From Zasmidium citrigriseum (taxonomy: Eukaryota; Ascomycota; Dothideomycetes; Mycosphaerellales; Mycosphaerellaceae), in NCBI GenBank assembly GCA_002786025.1, contig NHNW01000009.1:564376-628375 (forward strand): a stretch of DNA of 64,000 nucleotides, in the 5' to 3' direction. The position numbers and the translations under genes are program-made. Numbering within the stretch: the first letter of the stretch is position 1; each line of letters starts with the position of its first letter. Under the pieces are notes generated by a model, which worked only from the letters and a program-made list of their open reading frames with translations, did not search any database and had not been told where the DNA came from. Of this stretch, positions 41,656 through 55,249 are shown piece after piece.

Positions 41656-44600
41656 GACGGGTGCGGTCGCTTCGAAATCGCCGAGAGCTGGCTCTGATGG
41701 TCACTGTCACTGTCGGCTTGTACGCTGCTCAATGTCGAGAATGTGGTGTTTGGTGTTGTTGTTGTGAAAACAAGGCGTGACGATTGAACTTTGGGTCTCG
41801 AGGGGTCGGTGCGCGCCTGCCCGACGTTTCAGAGCTGCCCGGATTGGCAGGCGTCTCAAAACAGATCGCGTTGGAGCAGCAACCGAGCCAGATCGCCCTC
41901 CGCACGCAACTCCACACCCGCACGGGAGTCCGAACACCTTTTCTCGACCGCATCTCCATCGATATCGCCCATCTCTTGCAAGGCGCCATTCTCAGCATGA
42001 TGAGTCTGGGCAGCCGACATCGAAGACGCTGTCAGGCTGTTCAACAACTGCCTCGAGAGTGATCAACGACATACTGCTTGAGTAATGCGATAGTACACTT
42101 GATGCTCGCCGCACCTCTCCTCTCTTCTCCTCAGATTCTGGTGTGTACTGATCTAGTTACCGGTCCCGCATCGAGATGAGCCGCGGTGTCAATGAATGGG
42201 AAGCAGGTTTGTTATTGATCACCGCGAATAATGAGCACGCTCAAATCAAAGTGTCAAGGAGGAAGGCAAGATCTATGCGACGGCCACATTCTGATCACAT
42301 GCTTTTTTTTGTTGCAAGAAACATATCGATGACGGCATTACAGATCACCTCTTTCGAGAACAGCGGCTAGAATCTTCCCAGAGACTGCGGACGAACTCTG
42401 GTTAAAGCTCGCGATCTTTCCCCAGGCTCACACCACATCTTCGTCACCACATCGCACATGCGGCACAGATTCCTGGATGGTCGCAGTCTGCCCCATGGAG
42501 AGAAAAGAATGCGATCCTGATTCTAGACCTCCAGAGACTCGGGCTCCGGGGAACGCGCGGATGTCTTTTCATGTCTGCTATTACGGACCTGGCTCCTACC
42601 TGTGGAGCTTCCAGGCTTTTTCACAACCACGAAGGACCAGAACTGAACCGTAGCATCCGGACCGATTGGATTGCATTGATTCGGCGATTGACGGGTGCGT
42701 AGTATCGAACAAGTACGGCAAAGTTGTTAGCCTAGCAGAAATGGACCAGACGATGATGCACTCGATCGACGGATCAGAAATCATCGCAAGGCTGAAACAT
42801 GCGTACTGATGAAGCGCCAACTATCACTAGCTTCATCAGCTAGCTCAGGACTCCAATTCTCCGGTTTGACGCTTAACAATTCTTCCGCTTGGGCGGCGTC
42901 AGCCCAGCGAGACGTTGGGTACGACAAGCTTCCATTGTCTTGACCGCCTCTCAAGGCAGATTTTCGGTCCGATAGCACGCCAGTGCCAACAAAAGAATCC
43001 GCCGTCGAGAGTTTGGTTGGAGACGTCTGTTGGATGTGTTTCGCAAAAGAATTTCCGGCATGGGACGGATTCCTTCCATGGACGGCGTCCGATAGAATTG
43101 CGAAGGCAGCGGAGGACGAAGAGAGACCATGAAGCCGGAAAGAGGACGCAAGACTCTAGGATCTCACTGACAGACGAACGTATCTCGACTTTTCATACGC
43201 TCAGCACGCCATGTTTCAGATCCGAGTCTGCAAGACTGACTGGTCCTCTCGGAGCTCGCACCGCCTTATCAGCACAGGCCTCGGCGCTCCTCTTGGGCAG
43301 GTTGTATACACTTCTCACGAGGGCACACGTGTTGATATGCTGCAGCCTTATCCGTTCCTCTTCACGGTCAGTATCTTGCGGGCGCAGCGCGCCGTCTCCG
43401 CCGCGGAGAACGCATGCACGCCATTGATAGACAATCGTCGAATCTGCGGAGAGATGGTATCTGTACCAGGTTCTCAGATAACCCTTGGCTGCCACGATAG
43501 GCAGGAACAAAGGGCACGCGACACCGTGCAGGGTTCAAAGGTTGATTATGTCGTGCAGAATGCTTCCAAAGCGCATTGGCGGCAGATACTGATTTGCTGG
43601 CGGCGTCGTTCGTACTCGCTGGTCTTATCATGATGCCATTCAGGTGCGATATGAGATAAACTTCGCCAAGTGAGTTGCGAACATAAAAAGGTGAGCTTGC
43701 GCCCAGGACTTGCTTCAACGATGGCATCTCCAACTCTCGCCCCAACTGCCCTCATCAACCCCCAGGTGTTGAGGCCACCTCCACGACTCCGAGCAACGGC
43801 CGTTCGTTTCTGCACTGGAGCAGCTGGTATATTGACCTATGGAGCCTTCCGCCTCGCCTCACCGAGCAACGCAGCAAGTCTTGCGCGTTGATGGATCCCG
43901 GACTGCGCAGTCGTCCTCTGACAGCGGTTCGTAAAGGGGAGCGAAGGTGGCTACGCTGCCGGCGATGCTACCACATTCAGCTCGTGCTCGTCGCCGCCAT
44001 CGGATGAAAAGGGATGGGATGTTGGCGGCAGATACCGCTACAACCCGGCAATCGCGCTACTCCAATAGCCTGCCTCCCAAGTCAGCGCTGGCTGGGAGCT
44101 GTTGCAGCTTGGATGGGGGAAGCTCCCTCCATCTCGATCCCACCCAGCCCACTTCTCTCCAGGCCCTCGTCCGGACATAAGCGGTAGACTCATACGCGAG
44201 GAACACTGCAGCAGGTGTTGCGCACACTTGACGGCAGCTTTGCCGCTGGATTCTTTTTCCGCACGGCGAGTCAGGCAGACCGCACGTCATCCCACGAAAT
44301 ACATCTCGCCGATCGCGACCGGTAATAGATCTCGCGAAATTTGAGTTTCTGCCAAACCCTTGGTCTCTCCCCACGGACCATGGCCGAGTTGGAACTCAGT
44401 CCGTCTAGGAAGGTAAGCATGTGACAGTCGTTGCTGACACACGCAAGTCCGTATCCCACTCATCCATAGCTCCGCGACGGTCGCAGCTGTCAGAAGGGTT
44501 CTGGGAACGAAGCCTGGCGCTGGTGAACGGATCCGCTCTCAACGCATACGACAGCGCAAGGCTACTGGCTCAGAGACGTCCTCGGCAACGCGACTCGCGC

Positions 44601-45480
44601 CACGAGCATCGCTAGTCTTGCAACTCAGAACAGGTCAGGTCCACCTACCGACTACCCTAGGTGGACTATGTCCACATGCTTGCCATCAAAAGGGCCACGC
44701 AAATGGGTGGAATCGGAGACCAGCGCGGCAGCGGGTGCGGAATGATTAGATGACCGCGACAGCAGATGCAATCCGCCGGCGTACTACCGACGTCGACTGC
44801 GCAACCAGGCACTCGAAGCGACACGACCTTTGCCACAGGACGAAACTACGAATGCAGGTCATTGCTGATTGAATTTATTATGGAGTCTGAAGACCCTGCC
44901 GAGAAACGCAGCCGGTCGACGAAGACCACTCGACCTCTTGCCTCGTGAAGAGGATCAGCAGCGACCGCCCGCGAAATTGAATCAACGCATTTCTGATTGA
45001 TGAAACGCATCCGCCTTTCGTGGGCTGGTGTTTCTGTGCGGCATGCTGCTTATGGTATGGGTGAAAATACCAGGTTCGTCATTGGATGCGTGAATCGAAA
45101 CCGTCATCACCCCAAGATTTAGGCATTGTTGCTTTTTGGTTGCCGTCGAATAGCGTGCGACTGTGAACATGGGGAATGCATGTTGGGTCGGCAGAGCAAA
45201 CCACCGACCATGTGCTCCCGCTTCGCGATGCACTGCAGGATGAATATTTCTACGAAGTCACGGAAGAGGTGATGATCGATCCTCTACATCACGCACTCCC
45301 CGTCACGGGAATGTGTTTCAGAGTATATTGAAGCTCTTGTCGTCGCGGTAAGTCGTCATCAGGGCCATCGAAGATGCCGTACAGGCCGCAGCTTCCAGGC
45401 CGGGGTGGAATCCTTCAATTATACATCCTGAGAATTTATCTTTCCTTGTCGTCCCCGTCGTCTACCTGCAGCAGTTCCTA
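41656..45480. other. Gene-poor stretch between Dbf2 and the transposon block
   Basis: About 3.8 kb holding the Dbf2 promoter and then many short ORFs on both strands. The largest are 42915-43427 (+) and 43211-43633 (+). None carries a recognisable domain, signal peptide or consistent intron pattern. Base composition is normal (CpA and TpG common), so RIP has not visibly spread this far. Possibly decayed or non-coding sequence. Confidence 0.45.
44639..44666. repeat. Short perfect-arm inverted repeat
   Basis: GTCCACCTA and TAGGTGGAC form 9-bp arms around a 10-nt loop. No T-tract follows. Could be a cruciform or chance palindrome in the gene-poor stretch. Confidence 0.5.
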
Positions 45481-45532
45481 CTAAGGCGCTCGGTAAAGCT
45501 GTTAGATATTGCGGTCTCTAGCTATATGCTTC

Positions 45533-47073
45533 TTAACTCCACATACTCGTAGTGTCTAGACTAGTAATAACGTATAATAGCCGCTATAGTATACCTCGAG
45601 TAGTATCCCTTTAAAAAACTCGTATATAAACGGGGTTTATCGGGTAAATAGGTATTGCCTTATCTAGTATCCTCTTTAGTATAGTAGTTATATAATAGTA
45701 TATATCGATTTATAGGCGTTATTTAGATTATAAAGTAAGCCTCTATACCCCTTTTATACTCTTAGCTATTATCGCTATCGTTAGTAGCTTTAAGTTTAGC
45801 TCTAAGTTTAAGCTTCTTAAGTCGATACTACTATCGATTATTAGCCTTATATTAAACCTTCTTAATAGACTTCTACTAATCTACTATTATCGACGAAGAT
45901 ACCGCTAACTTCCTTAATTAAGCGCTTAATAAAGAGTACGAGCCTAATAAAGAGCTACTAGATACCCTTAGCTTTAAAGTAGTAAGGGTTAAAGAGCTAG
46001 AAGAAGATAATAATAAGGTTATTAAGGGTATTAGTATTAATAATAGAGCTAGCGGCCTCTACTACCTAGTAGATAAAGGGGTAGCTAAGCTATAATTATA
46101 TATAGGTAAGGAGCTACTACTAGCCTTCGAACCGTTAAAGGGGTAGCTATATCCTTAAAAGATTAATTTACCTAAGTATTTATAGGCTAAGAATCTTAAG
46201 AATATACCCTTTACCTAGCTAGAGTTCTTTAAGCTCTTCTTCGTACCTAAGATATATAAGTTAGCCGTTAAATATACTAATAGATACGCCCGTAAGAAGC
46301 TAGAGTACGTTAAAGACTACTAGTATAGGTAGCTAGTAATTCTTATTTCTAGAAATATATAGTAGGATATAGGGGTAGAGGAAATAAAAATCTTCTTTAG
46401 CCTAATATTATATATATCTATAATCTAAATAGCTAATAAGGCGGACTACTAGAGAGACGACGATTTCTAGCCTAGATACAAAATTACTAGATCTATAAGA
46501 TACTAGCGATTTAAGTAGATTAAAGCGGCTCTATAGTTTAGAGAGTTAGTACTACTAGGTAGTAGACTACTAGGTTAGTACTAGATCCTTCCCTTAGCTA
46601 ATATCCTTCGTAGCCGCTTTAAAGTAGTTATAATACTTAGAACCTTTATATCTCTTAATAAATCTATAGTACGCTTTACTAGACGTTCTAGCTATATTAT
46701 TATAATATAAGGTAAGCTAATACCTATTAGGTACTATATCCTCTACCTATATAAGAATAGGTACCTATATTCCTTCTTATTTAGTAGTCTAAGGAAGGGT
46801 TATAAGTAGAAGCTCGAGGACGTAGATTCGGTAGCGGCGGCGGTACTATAGCGGCCTATAGTCGTCTCTAAGGAGTTAATAGTATCTAAGATAATAGAGC
46901 GTACGAAGGAGAGGCTAACGATAACGAAGAATAGGCGTAAAGGTATTATTAAAGGTATTAGTTATTATAAAGAGAGTAGATTATACTTAATATTAGATCC
47001 GAATTATCTAAGTTATACTATACGGCCTATACTATAATACGAATCGAGATAACGATAGCTAATTAATAGGCTA
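45533..47073 (+). mobile_element. piggyBac-like (DDE_Tnp_1_7) transposon, 5' part, RIP-destroyed
   Basis: From about 45555 CpA and TpG vanish. In one plus-strand frame (codons starting at 46201) many TAG stops stand where CAG is expected. The frame shows piggyBac-family blocks: LEFFKLFF and YTNRYARKK near 46225-46310; an EIKIFFSLILYISI block with KADY (46385-46455); and a segment around 46681-46805 matching the conserved R-x2-Y-x3-IxxKPxPxGYKIxxL-x-x-x-GY-x-x-F region. The transposase is interrupted at GGCTA (47069-47073) and resumes at 60009. The left end is uncertain: a TTAA at 45533 is a candidate target duplication, with no clear matching TIR. The protein cannot be made. Confidence 0.7.
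47069..47073. repeat. Target-site duplication GGCTA, left copy
   Basis: The 5 bp GGCTA immediately precede the 5' LTR. The identical GGCTA follows the 3' LTR at 60004-60008, as expected for integrase-mediated insertion. Confidence 0.88.
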
Positions 47074-47205
47074 TATTACGGGATCGACCCGTCTATACGT
47101 TATATATAGTAGCTTCTAGCTAGATAGCTTAATAATTAATTATCTTGTTACCCTTATATTTAACGCCCCCTTCGTAGATAGCCCGTCGAGTAATAGTACG
47201 TAATA
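47074..47205 (+). repeat. 5' long terminal repeat (132 bp)
   Basis: Begins TATTAC (ancestral TGTTAC after RIP) and ends TAATA (ancestral TAACA). It aligns without gaps to the 3' copy at 59872-60003 with 11 differences, all C/T or G/A transitions. An ACTTAG follows at 47206; the TAG could be a RIP-mutated TGG primer-binding start. Confidence 0.88.
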
Positions 47206-47299
47206 ACTTAGTAGCTTTAAATTACTAATTATAGGGTATTTATCGACTATAGGTCGTTAAACCTACTAATCGTTACTATACGACTAGGACTCGACCGCC

Positions 47300-50200
47300 T
47301 AGCGACTAAGCCTACTAACTCTCTAAGAACCCCCGATACTTCCGCTATATATCGCCCTACGACGACGAGGCGTCTTACTATCGACACCCTAGCCGTTAAG
47401 CGACTAGACGTCTCTATAATTACCCTATCGTCGACCCTTATTATCCTCTACGACGTATCGTCTTCCCTATTACGTTACGCCTCGCGGAGGTAGGATTAAT
47501 AAATCCCTAGCTCCTACTACGTTAAGATAGGGAAGGGACTTCTACTTATAGAAAGCGTTAACGCTAGGCTATACCCTACGCCCTAACGCCTCCTCCTACT
47601 CTTAGCCCGTCTAATAATATAATAATAACTAATAACTATACTCTTTATTAGTAAATACCGTAAAACTACGACTCGTCGAACTATAGATTACGACCTATTA
47701 AACTATAGATCGCTCGAGGTATAGCGTCTTAGACGCTAACCGTTAATCTAGCGTTAGTTTAGCCGCGCTAGCCTTTCCGCGATCTTAGCCTTCTAGATAT
47801 CGAATATTCGATTATCTATATTTACGAGTATATTAACTACTACGTTTCTAATACTAAGAGAAGTTCCTCCTTTAAGAAGAAGTATAAGAAAGTTAAATTA
47901 TTAGTTACTTACTATAAAGCTTACTACCTATCGTTAGACGACCTCCTAGAGGAACTACTAGAATCCTCGAGGAAGCGTCGAGACCTCTACCTCCTTACTA
48001 ACTAATACCTACTAGACGGGTACCTATAGGAGTAGGCCGTTAACGCTAGCGCCCTTACTATAGTAGTTAAGGCTCTAAAGGGTACTAATCCCGACCTTAT
48101 TAATACCGACTATTACCGTTAGTTCTAGGTAGATTTCCTTACCCCTTAGACTATAGGCTACGCTACGCCTAGCCCTATAGATCCCTAGACGCCTACTCGA
48201 CTAACGGTCTTACCGCTAACGGATCTACGAACCTATCGCGCGTTAGCCTCTCTACCTAGTTCCTTACTAGACGACCTACTAAGGGACTCTATACTACCCG
48301 CTAGTACCCGCTATAATATATATATCGAGTCGTTAGAGGACTTTGTCTTAGCCCGCTATAATCCTATAGTTAGTCCGTCCTATTACGACGACGCCTTCCT
48401 AGAGAGAGTTACTATAAACCCCTAGTAGGAGGACGAACTATTAACGGGAGACGAACTATTAACCTCTCTATACCTAATAGTAGGCGACTACGAACGCCCT
48501 CCCTTATACTATTCCCTAATACTCGAACGCTTTTCGGCGTTTAGATACTCTAGGCTCTCCCTTAGCCCCTTACTAATATTTAGTATAGTAGGTAGATTTC
48601 CTAACGACGATCGTAAGGGAGGTACCCCTCTAGACGCTCGCCGCGCCTATAATAGCGATCGCTAGCGAGAATAGAATCGCTAGCGTTATTAGGCGGCTAA
48701 TAATCCTTAGCGTAACGAGGGCCGCTAACGCCGCGAAGCTACTAAAGAGGTTATACGCGACGATATTAAGGCTAAGAGACGACGCTAGGATAGGTAGGAT
48801 ATTATCGATAGAGTAGCTACCTAGGGGGTCTAATTAAACGACTATACGGCTAACTTCTTAGTTAACGAGCTACGTTATAGTAGTCGCCCTATATCCTCGC
48901 TCTCCCTACTACTATTACGTAGCGACTAACGCTCTCGTAATAACCGCCCGCGCTACGACTATTAACGCTACGACTATTAACGCTACGACCGCTACGACGA
49001 GCTAGCTAGACTCTCTTCTAGGCGAGAAGAGAGGATACGTAGGGAACGCTACGAGCGCCTATATTATATAAATCTCCCCGATAGTTAATATAAATCCGAC
49101 TATAAACGCCGCGATTCTAGCTATAATAATAACTAACGCTCTCGCTATAACTAGTCCTACTATTACTAGTATAGCGATTATAGCGTAGACTAACGCCGCT
49201 ATAAAGCCCGCTATAATAACGGGCGAGTCGAGAAGTTATATAGATCCTATCGTTACTATCGTTATAGGCGTCGCTCCTTATCGCCTTTAGATAGTAGTAG
49301 CTCGTCTAATACTAACGACTACTACTCCTAACGCCGCGACCGTCGACTACGTCGCGAGCGTAATCCTTTAAGCGAGCTATCCGAGTTCTTAGAATTAGAG
49401 AGCTAGTCCTCGGATAATAGCCGTAAGCGCTATTATAAGCGTCGCTATTACTAGTCTACTAAAGATCCTAAGGCTCGCTTCGACCTATCTTGTATTAGAT
49501 TCTTCGACCTATATATTAAACCTTAGGACTATAATACTAAAGCCTCTAGTAATACCGTCCTTATAGGAGGAAAGATCTACTATTACTCCGTCTATATATT
49601 TCTAGATATAGCTCGCGACTATATAATAGTTATCCCCTCGTAGTAAGTTCGTAATAGCCTATCTTAATACCTACGTAGATTAGTAGTAGTATAGTACTCT
49701 ACTATAGTCTTAGTAAAGACACGCCGCGATATCCGTAGTAGTAGAGGTATCGAGTAGTAGGAAGAACTACTTTTCCGTAAATATAAGCTATTCGCTACTA
49801 AGGCTATAGATCTATTAGACGAAGAGAAGTACGACTACGCTAGCGTCCGCGAGGGTCGACTTATAGCGGACTTTATTATTAATTATATTACCCTCGCTAA
49901 GTAGGCTAAGTATAGCGAGAAGGCTTAGTTACTATAAGCCTACTATTAGCTTAACCCTAAATTTGTAGATATAGTTAAGAAACCTAACGATAGAATATCG
50001 CTAGACGAGTTTATTTAAGACTACGAAGACTACGCCGAGAATTAGGAACGTATAATCCGCGATATAGATACTAACCGTTATAACTAATAGTAGTAGAACC
50101 CTCCGCTAATAGGGGGATTCTATAGTAAGTAGCCTATAGGTAACGTTACTAGACATAACGATCGTTAGCCTAATAGTCGTAACTAGCGATCGAACCCTTC

Positions 50201-53200
50201 CTAATAGTAGAGTATATCTTATCCTAACTAGCGTTTTAAGTAGTAGTAGTAGACCTCGACTAACGGTACCCTATCGAGTAGCGCTCTACTAAATAGTAGC
50301 GATAAGTCTATTTCGACTACGAGCCGACTAAACGGTAACGACGAGGGTCGTTAGCTATAATTTCGTAAAAGGATTAAAGGTAGAGGGTATTATAGCGCTA
50401 AGGAGGACGCTACTTATAACGACCTATCCTCGTAGTAGGGTAAGGATTTAGAATAGTTTAGAGATACTTATAATAGTAGCGGCGATAATAGCGACGATAA
50501 CGACCCTAGTAGCTATTTCGTCTTAGCGTCCCCTTTTAATATCGTAGTAGCTCTTAAACGTCCCTCTACGAGTAAACTATTACCCTCTCCCCTCTAGTAC
50601 TCTACCTCTAGTACCCTAAAGATTAAGTATAAGGACTATAAGACGACCTTCTCCTCTCGTAACGCTCTATACGCCTATCTCTAGGTAGGATACCCTACTA
50701 TCGGCTATTCTAACGATAAGCTAATAGGCCTAGTACTAGCTAGTAGTAAACTAGTACTTATTAAGTCGATAGCTCTACCTACTAAGGACTAGGGCTATAC
50801 CTTCCGTAGCTAGTCCTACGTTACCTTTCCTCTCCGCTTTACGCCTAATAGTAATAACTAAACTATATATCTTAATACGGGGTATAGGATAACTATCGCT
50901 AATAAGGCGTAGCTACTAAAATAGGTACCTAAGTTAAAGATTAAGATACTAACTAAGCCTATCTATATCGGTAGTATCGCTAGCTCTTACGATTTATCCG
51001 AATATACCGTAGTATCGCTCCTCGTACCTAGCTAGAGGAAAGGGAAGCCCGTCCTTATAAAAATAACGTATAAGATTTATCTAGTAGACTACCTTAAGCC
51101 TAAGCTACTTATTAGTATAGACCTTATTAGCGCCGAATCTATAATAATCGACGCTAGTAACGGTAGAGTTACTATTAATAACTATATAGGCGTAACGTTC
51201 GACGTTACTATCTATTATAAGAAGGGTAAGCTAGTACTTAGGAAGGTTACTACTATAGAGGATACGGTTATCCCTACGAAGACTATCGCTCTAGTCCCTA
51301 CGAGGATTCGTAGCGATCTACCTAGGGGTAGGGACTTTAATTTCGATAGCGATCTCTCTACCTAGGTTACCTAGTAGACTAATAGCTCGTAGTCTATCCT
51401 ACGGGCCTATAACGCTATCGTAGACGATAACTTCTATTATACCTTTATACGTAATAAGTTAGACGACCCCGTTACTATTAAAGTAGGTAGCCCGTTAGGA
51501 CTACTTATAGACTAGTCGTTTAAGGGAGCCTACCTAGTCGACCTAGAGGATTATAGCCTAGTAGGAGTAGGTATAGCTACTTCGACCGCGACCTCTAAAA
51601 TACCTAAGTAAGCGGAGTACCGCGAGCTAAATCCTTCTTACGAGTATATCTATATTTCTAGCGTTACGCTCTACGTAGAGACTATAGAAGCCTACGACTA
51701 GCTAGCTACTAAGATTAAGCGGATACCCTACCTATTTACGGACTATAGTACTACTATCGATATCCTACTAGAATACTATATACCTATAAAGCTCTACGAC
51801 GACTAGTAGTCTAAGCTACTAACGCCTAAGCTCTTTAATATAGGCCTAAGAGATTATAGTATTATCGATAATATATATAATAATCTATAGGCCTAGGGTA
51901 AACTCGAATAGACTAATAAACTAATACCTTTTAGCTTTCTAGTCTTCGTTATATAGAAGAAGGTACCTAATAGTAAAGATAATCTAATCGATAAGCTACG
52001 AGCTATAATAGATATCCGCGGTCTTAATAAGCTCGTCGTGCCCGATAGTTACTAGGTCCCCTTATAGTCCGATATCTTTAGTAGCCTTATAGGGTACTAC
52101 TATATTAGTACTATAGATTATATCTCCTTCTTCTACTAGTAGCTCGTCGCTAAGGAAGACTAATATAAGTAAACTATTAATATATATCGTAGCTAGGAAA
52201 CCTTTAACGTAGTAGTAATAGGAAACTATAATACTATATAGTACGTTATACGAGAGATCGATCGAGTACTACGAGCGTACTATAATTTCGTATAGGCTTT
52301 TATCGACGATATCGTAGTTTTCTCCCGTACGCTAGCCGACTATCTTACGTACCTAAGGTAAGTGTTTAATATCTTAGACGAATTACGGGTTAGCTTATCG
52401 GCTAAGAAGACCTTCCTTAGCTACCTATCTACGACGCTACTAGGTATATATATTAGCGGTCTAGGTATAGCTACCGATAAGGAGAAGATTAAGGCGATTC
52501 TAGATATCTAGTTTCCCTATAACCTCGCCGCCCTCGAATACTATCTTAGCCTAACGGGCTAGCTACGAATATATATCGCCTACTACGCCTAGATTATTAA
52601 CGTCCTAGCTAGAGAGAAGAAGCGTTTACTAAAGGGTAGTCTAGTATCGGGTAACGGTCGCCGTAAGTATGTCCTTAAGACGACGCTAGACGAGTCTAAT
52701 AAATATCTAGCCCGACTCTATAACGCTTTCCTAAACCTATAGGAGATATTCCGTACGACTAACTTCCTTTACTACTACGTCGTTACTAGATAGCTCTACG
52801 CCGATATAGACTTAGCCTATAAGTTCGAGTATAGAGTAGTTGTCTATATAGTAGAAGGTAACCTAGAGCCGCTTATAGACGGTAATAAGGCGATAGTATT
52901 TCCCTAAGAAAAGATCTAACCCGTTATATTTCTTAGCTATAGTCTTACGGACGCGGAGAAGCGCTACTAGCCTACTAAACTCGAGTACTTAGGTATTATC
53001 TAGGTAGCTAGGAAGATCTACTACCTACTCTACGTATCGACTAAGCTCGCTATCTTCTTTACTAACTACTACGCGGCGGTTAGGCTATCCGAATAGAGCT
53101 CCCTAATAACTATAACCTCTATAGACCGTCTTAACCTTAAGTTAGTTCGTACTACTACCTATTTATCCTAGTTCTAGCTACGGGTAATCTACTACCCTAG

Positions 53201-55090
53201 TCGTATTTACTATATCCTAGACGCCCTAAGCCGGCTACTAGGTAACACGGAGACGCCTAAGAAGATATTAGAGGCCGAGAACCTCGACCTATTTACCTAC
53301 TATACCGAGATAGACGACCTACCTAATACTTCGCCTACTAAGGACGACTAGTTTAGTAACTAGTCGTTAGCGGACGTAGGTACCTTCTACGCTATACTAG
53401 TAGAGATTAATCTAGACTTTCGTCGCCGCCTCTAATAAGTATATAACGACGACCCCTATTAGTATTAAGTATTATAGATAATTAACCGCGCCTAGGCTCG
53501 TAATCGCTTAGAGCGAGTATATCTATAAGGTAACGACGTAGTCGTTAATAGTCGCGCCCTAGTACGCTATAACCGTAGCGACGATCTATTCGTTAGTAAT
53601 AAATTTAATAGCCCGCTTAGTATTAGGTTCTTTAAGAAGGACGGACTAATCTACTACCGTAGTACTTAACGCGGTATAGAGCGACTCTACGTACCCGCTA
53701 CCTTAGAAAAGGATATCTTCTAGGACGCCTACGATAATCGTTACTACTAAGGTTTCTACTACTACTACGACCGTATCCGAGCGTTATTCTTTATATATAA
53801 GTTAGCTCGTTACCTACGCCTATATATCGAATACTACTAACCTTACTAGCTTAACTAGACGCTACGATACCTACTATACGAGGAACTATAGCTAATTTAG
53901 TACGAGGCGCTCCCCTATTATATAATAACTCTCGACCTAGCTTCTAGCCTCCCTACTCTTACTAGTAGGGAAGATACTATTATAACTACGACCTATAAGG
54001 CTAGTAAAAAGGCCGGAGTTATCTACGGATCGCTTAACGACCTAGCCGAAGTTTAGGGAGGCAAGTAGATTAATATACTTTATAGAAAGGCTATAAGCGT
54101 ACTAGTTATAATTATCGCGGATTATAATCCGCGCTAGCTATTAGATTTCTTTAAAGGTGTGTTTAATAAGTTAGGCGTTAAGCTACTAACCTCTACTACC
54201 TACTACGCCTAGACTAACGGCTAGTCGGAGCGTACTAACTAGACTATAGAGATAGCGCTTCGCTTCTAGATTACTAACTACCCTAGCGAGGACTAGTTAG
54301 TATATATCCTATAGCTCGAGGTAGTACTTAATAACTCCCGTAACGAATCTACTAGCTACTCGCCTAACTAGGTAATATAGGGCTAGAATACTAACCTCGA
54401 CGGCCTCGCGACGCTTCGTAGGTTAGATTCCTCTAACGTAGTAGCCGAGCGAGGCGTTATCTATAGGGAAATTAAAGACGCCTTAGCTTAGGCCTTAGCT
54501 AAGATAAAGATATAATACGATAGTAAGTATAAACCGTTACTACTCTATCTAGGCGATAAAGTTATAGTCCGTCTATATCGTAGTTATTTAATCCCTAGCT
54601 AGGAATTACGTAAGTTTAGCTACTAACGTAAGGGCCCGTTTAAGGTACTAGAGCGAGTCGGCCTACTAGTATACTAGCTTAAGCTCTCTCTAGTATAGAA
54701 TATCTACCTAGTACTCTCTATCGCCTACCTAGAAAAGGTTCTAGTAGGACTAGACTTATATAATCGATAGAATAATTACGAGCCTAGTCTAGTCGTCGCT
54801 AACGAAGCGACTCGAATATAGGATAATAACGACGACGTAGCGTCGTACGAGATCGAGAAACTCCTTAAGAGGAGGTATAGGATAGTACGTAGGAAACAAG
54901 TAGTAGAGTATCTAGTAAAATAGCTTAGATAGGGTAACGCCTATAATATATAGTATAGAGAGGATAATTTAGAGGATATAAAGGAGATAATAGAAGCGTT
55001 TAACGCGTAGCACCTACGAGATAACGATACTAACTCTATAGCTATATACTACGTAGTCCGTCGCTTCCGTCGTAATACTTATATTACTCG
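47300..55090 (+). pseudogene. gag-pol remnant of the gypsy element (gag, protease, RT, RNase H, integrase, chromodomain)
   Basis: Reading RIP-type stops through, the order is as follows. Arg/Tyr/Asp-rich gag-like repeats (around 48950-49070). A protease-like region (50940-51150, YLVDYLKPKLLISMDLI). Reverse transcriptase (51960-52700) with RGLNKLV, the catalytic FIDDIVVFS (Asp-Asp at 52305-52310) and an LGLTGWLR-type block. An RNase H region (about 52750-53250). Integrase (53600-54400) with VFNKLGVKLL and TNG-QSERTNQT-type signature. A chromodomain (54846-55010; YEIEKLL...VEYLVKW). All lie in one frame, so few indels have accumulated. The integrase zinc-finger Cys/His residues are lost, as TGC and CAY codons are RIP targets. 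The domain order (RT before IN, chromodomain last) is that of chromoviruses. Confidence 0.82.
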
Positions 55091-55249
55091 CCCTTTTTTA
55101 GGGGACGGCGATAATACGGCTCCTTAGGAGTCGTAAAACCTACCTCGCTATCGTATAACTATTTTTCGCTAGTACGTTACTATAGTAACTATAGGACGAC
55201 GCCCGCCTATAATATAGCCTCTATCTCGACGTATAGACCTTTTATCGTA

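Noticed and set aside
41173..41697. 174-codon plus ORF antisense to the Dbf2 N-terminus
   Set aside because: Antisense shadow of the disordered, codon-biased kinase N-terminus.
45533..45536. TTAA as a certain piggyBac end
   Set aside because: TTAA also occurs at 61742 and 61751, but I could not pair convincing terminal inverted repeats, so the ends stay approximate.
48950..49070. CRISPR-like short repeats (CTACGACTATTAACG units)
   Set aside because: These are tandem Arg/Tyr/Asp codon repeats inside the gag frame of the retroelement, with no spacers; the organism is a eukaryote.
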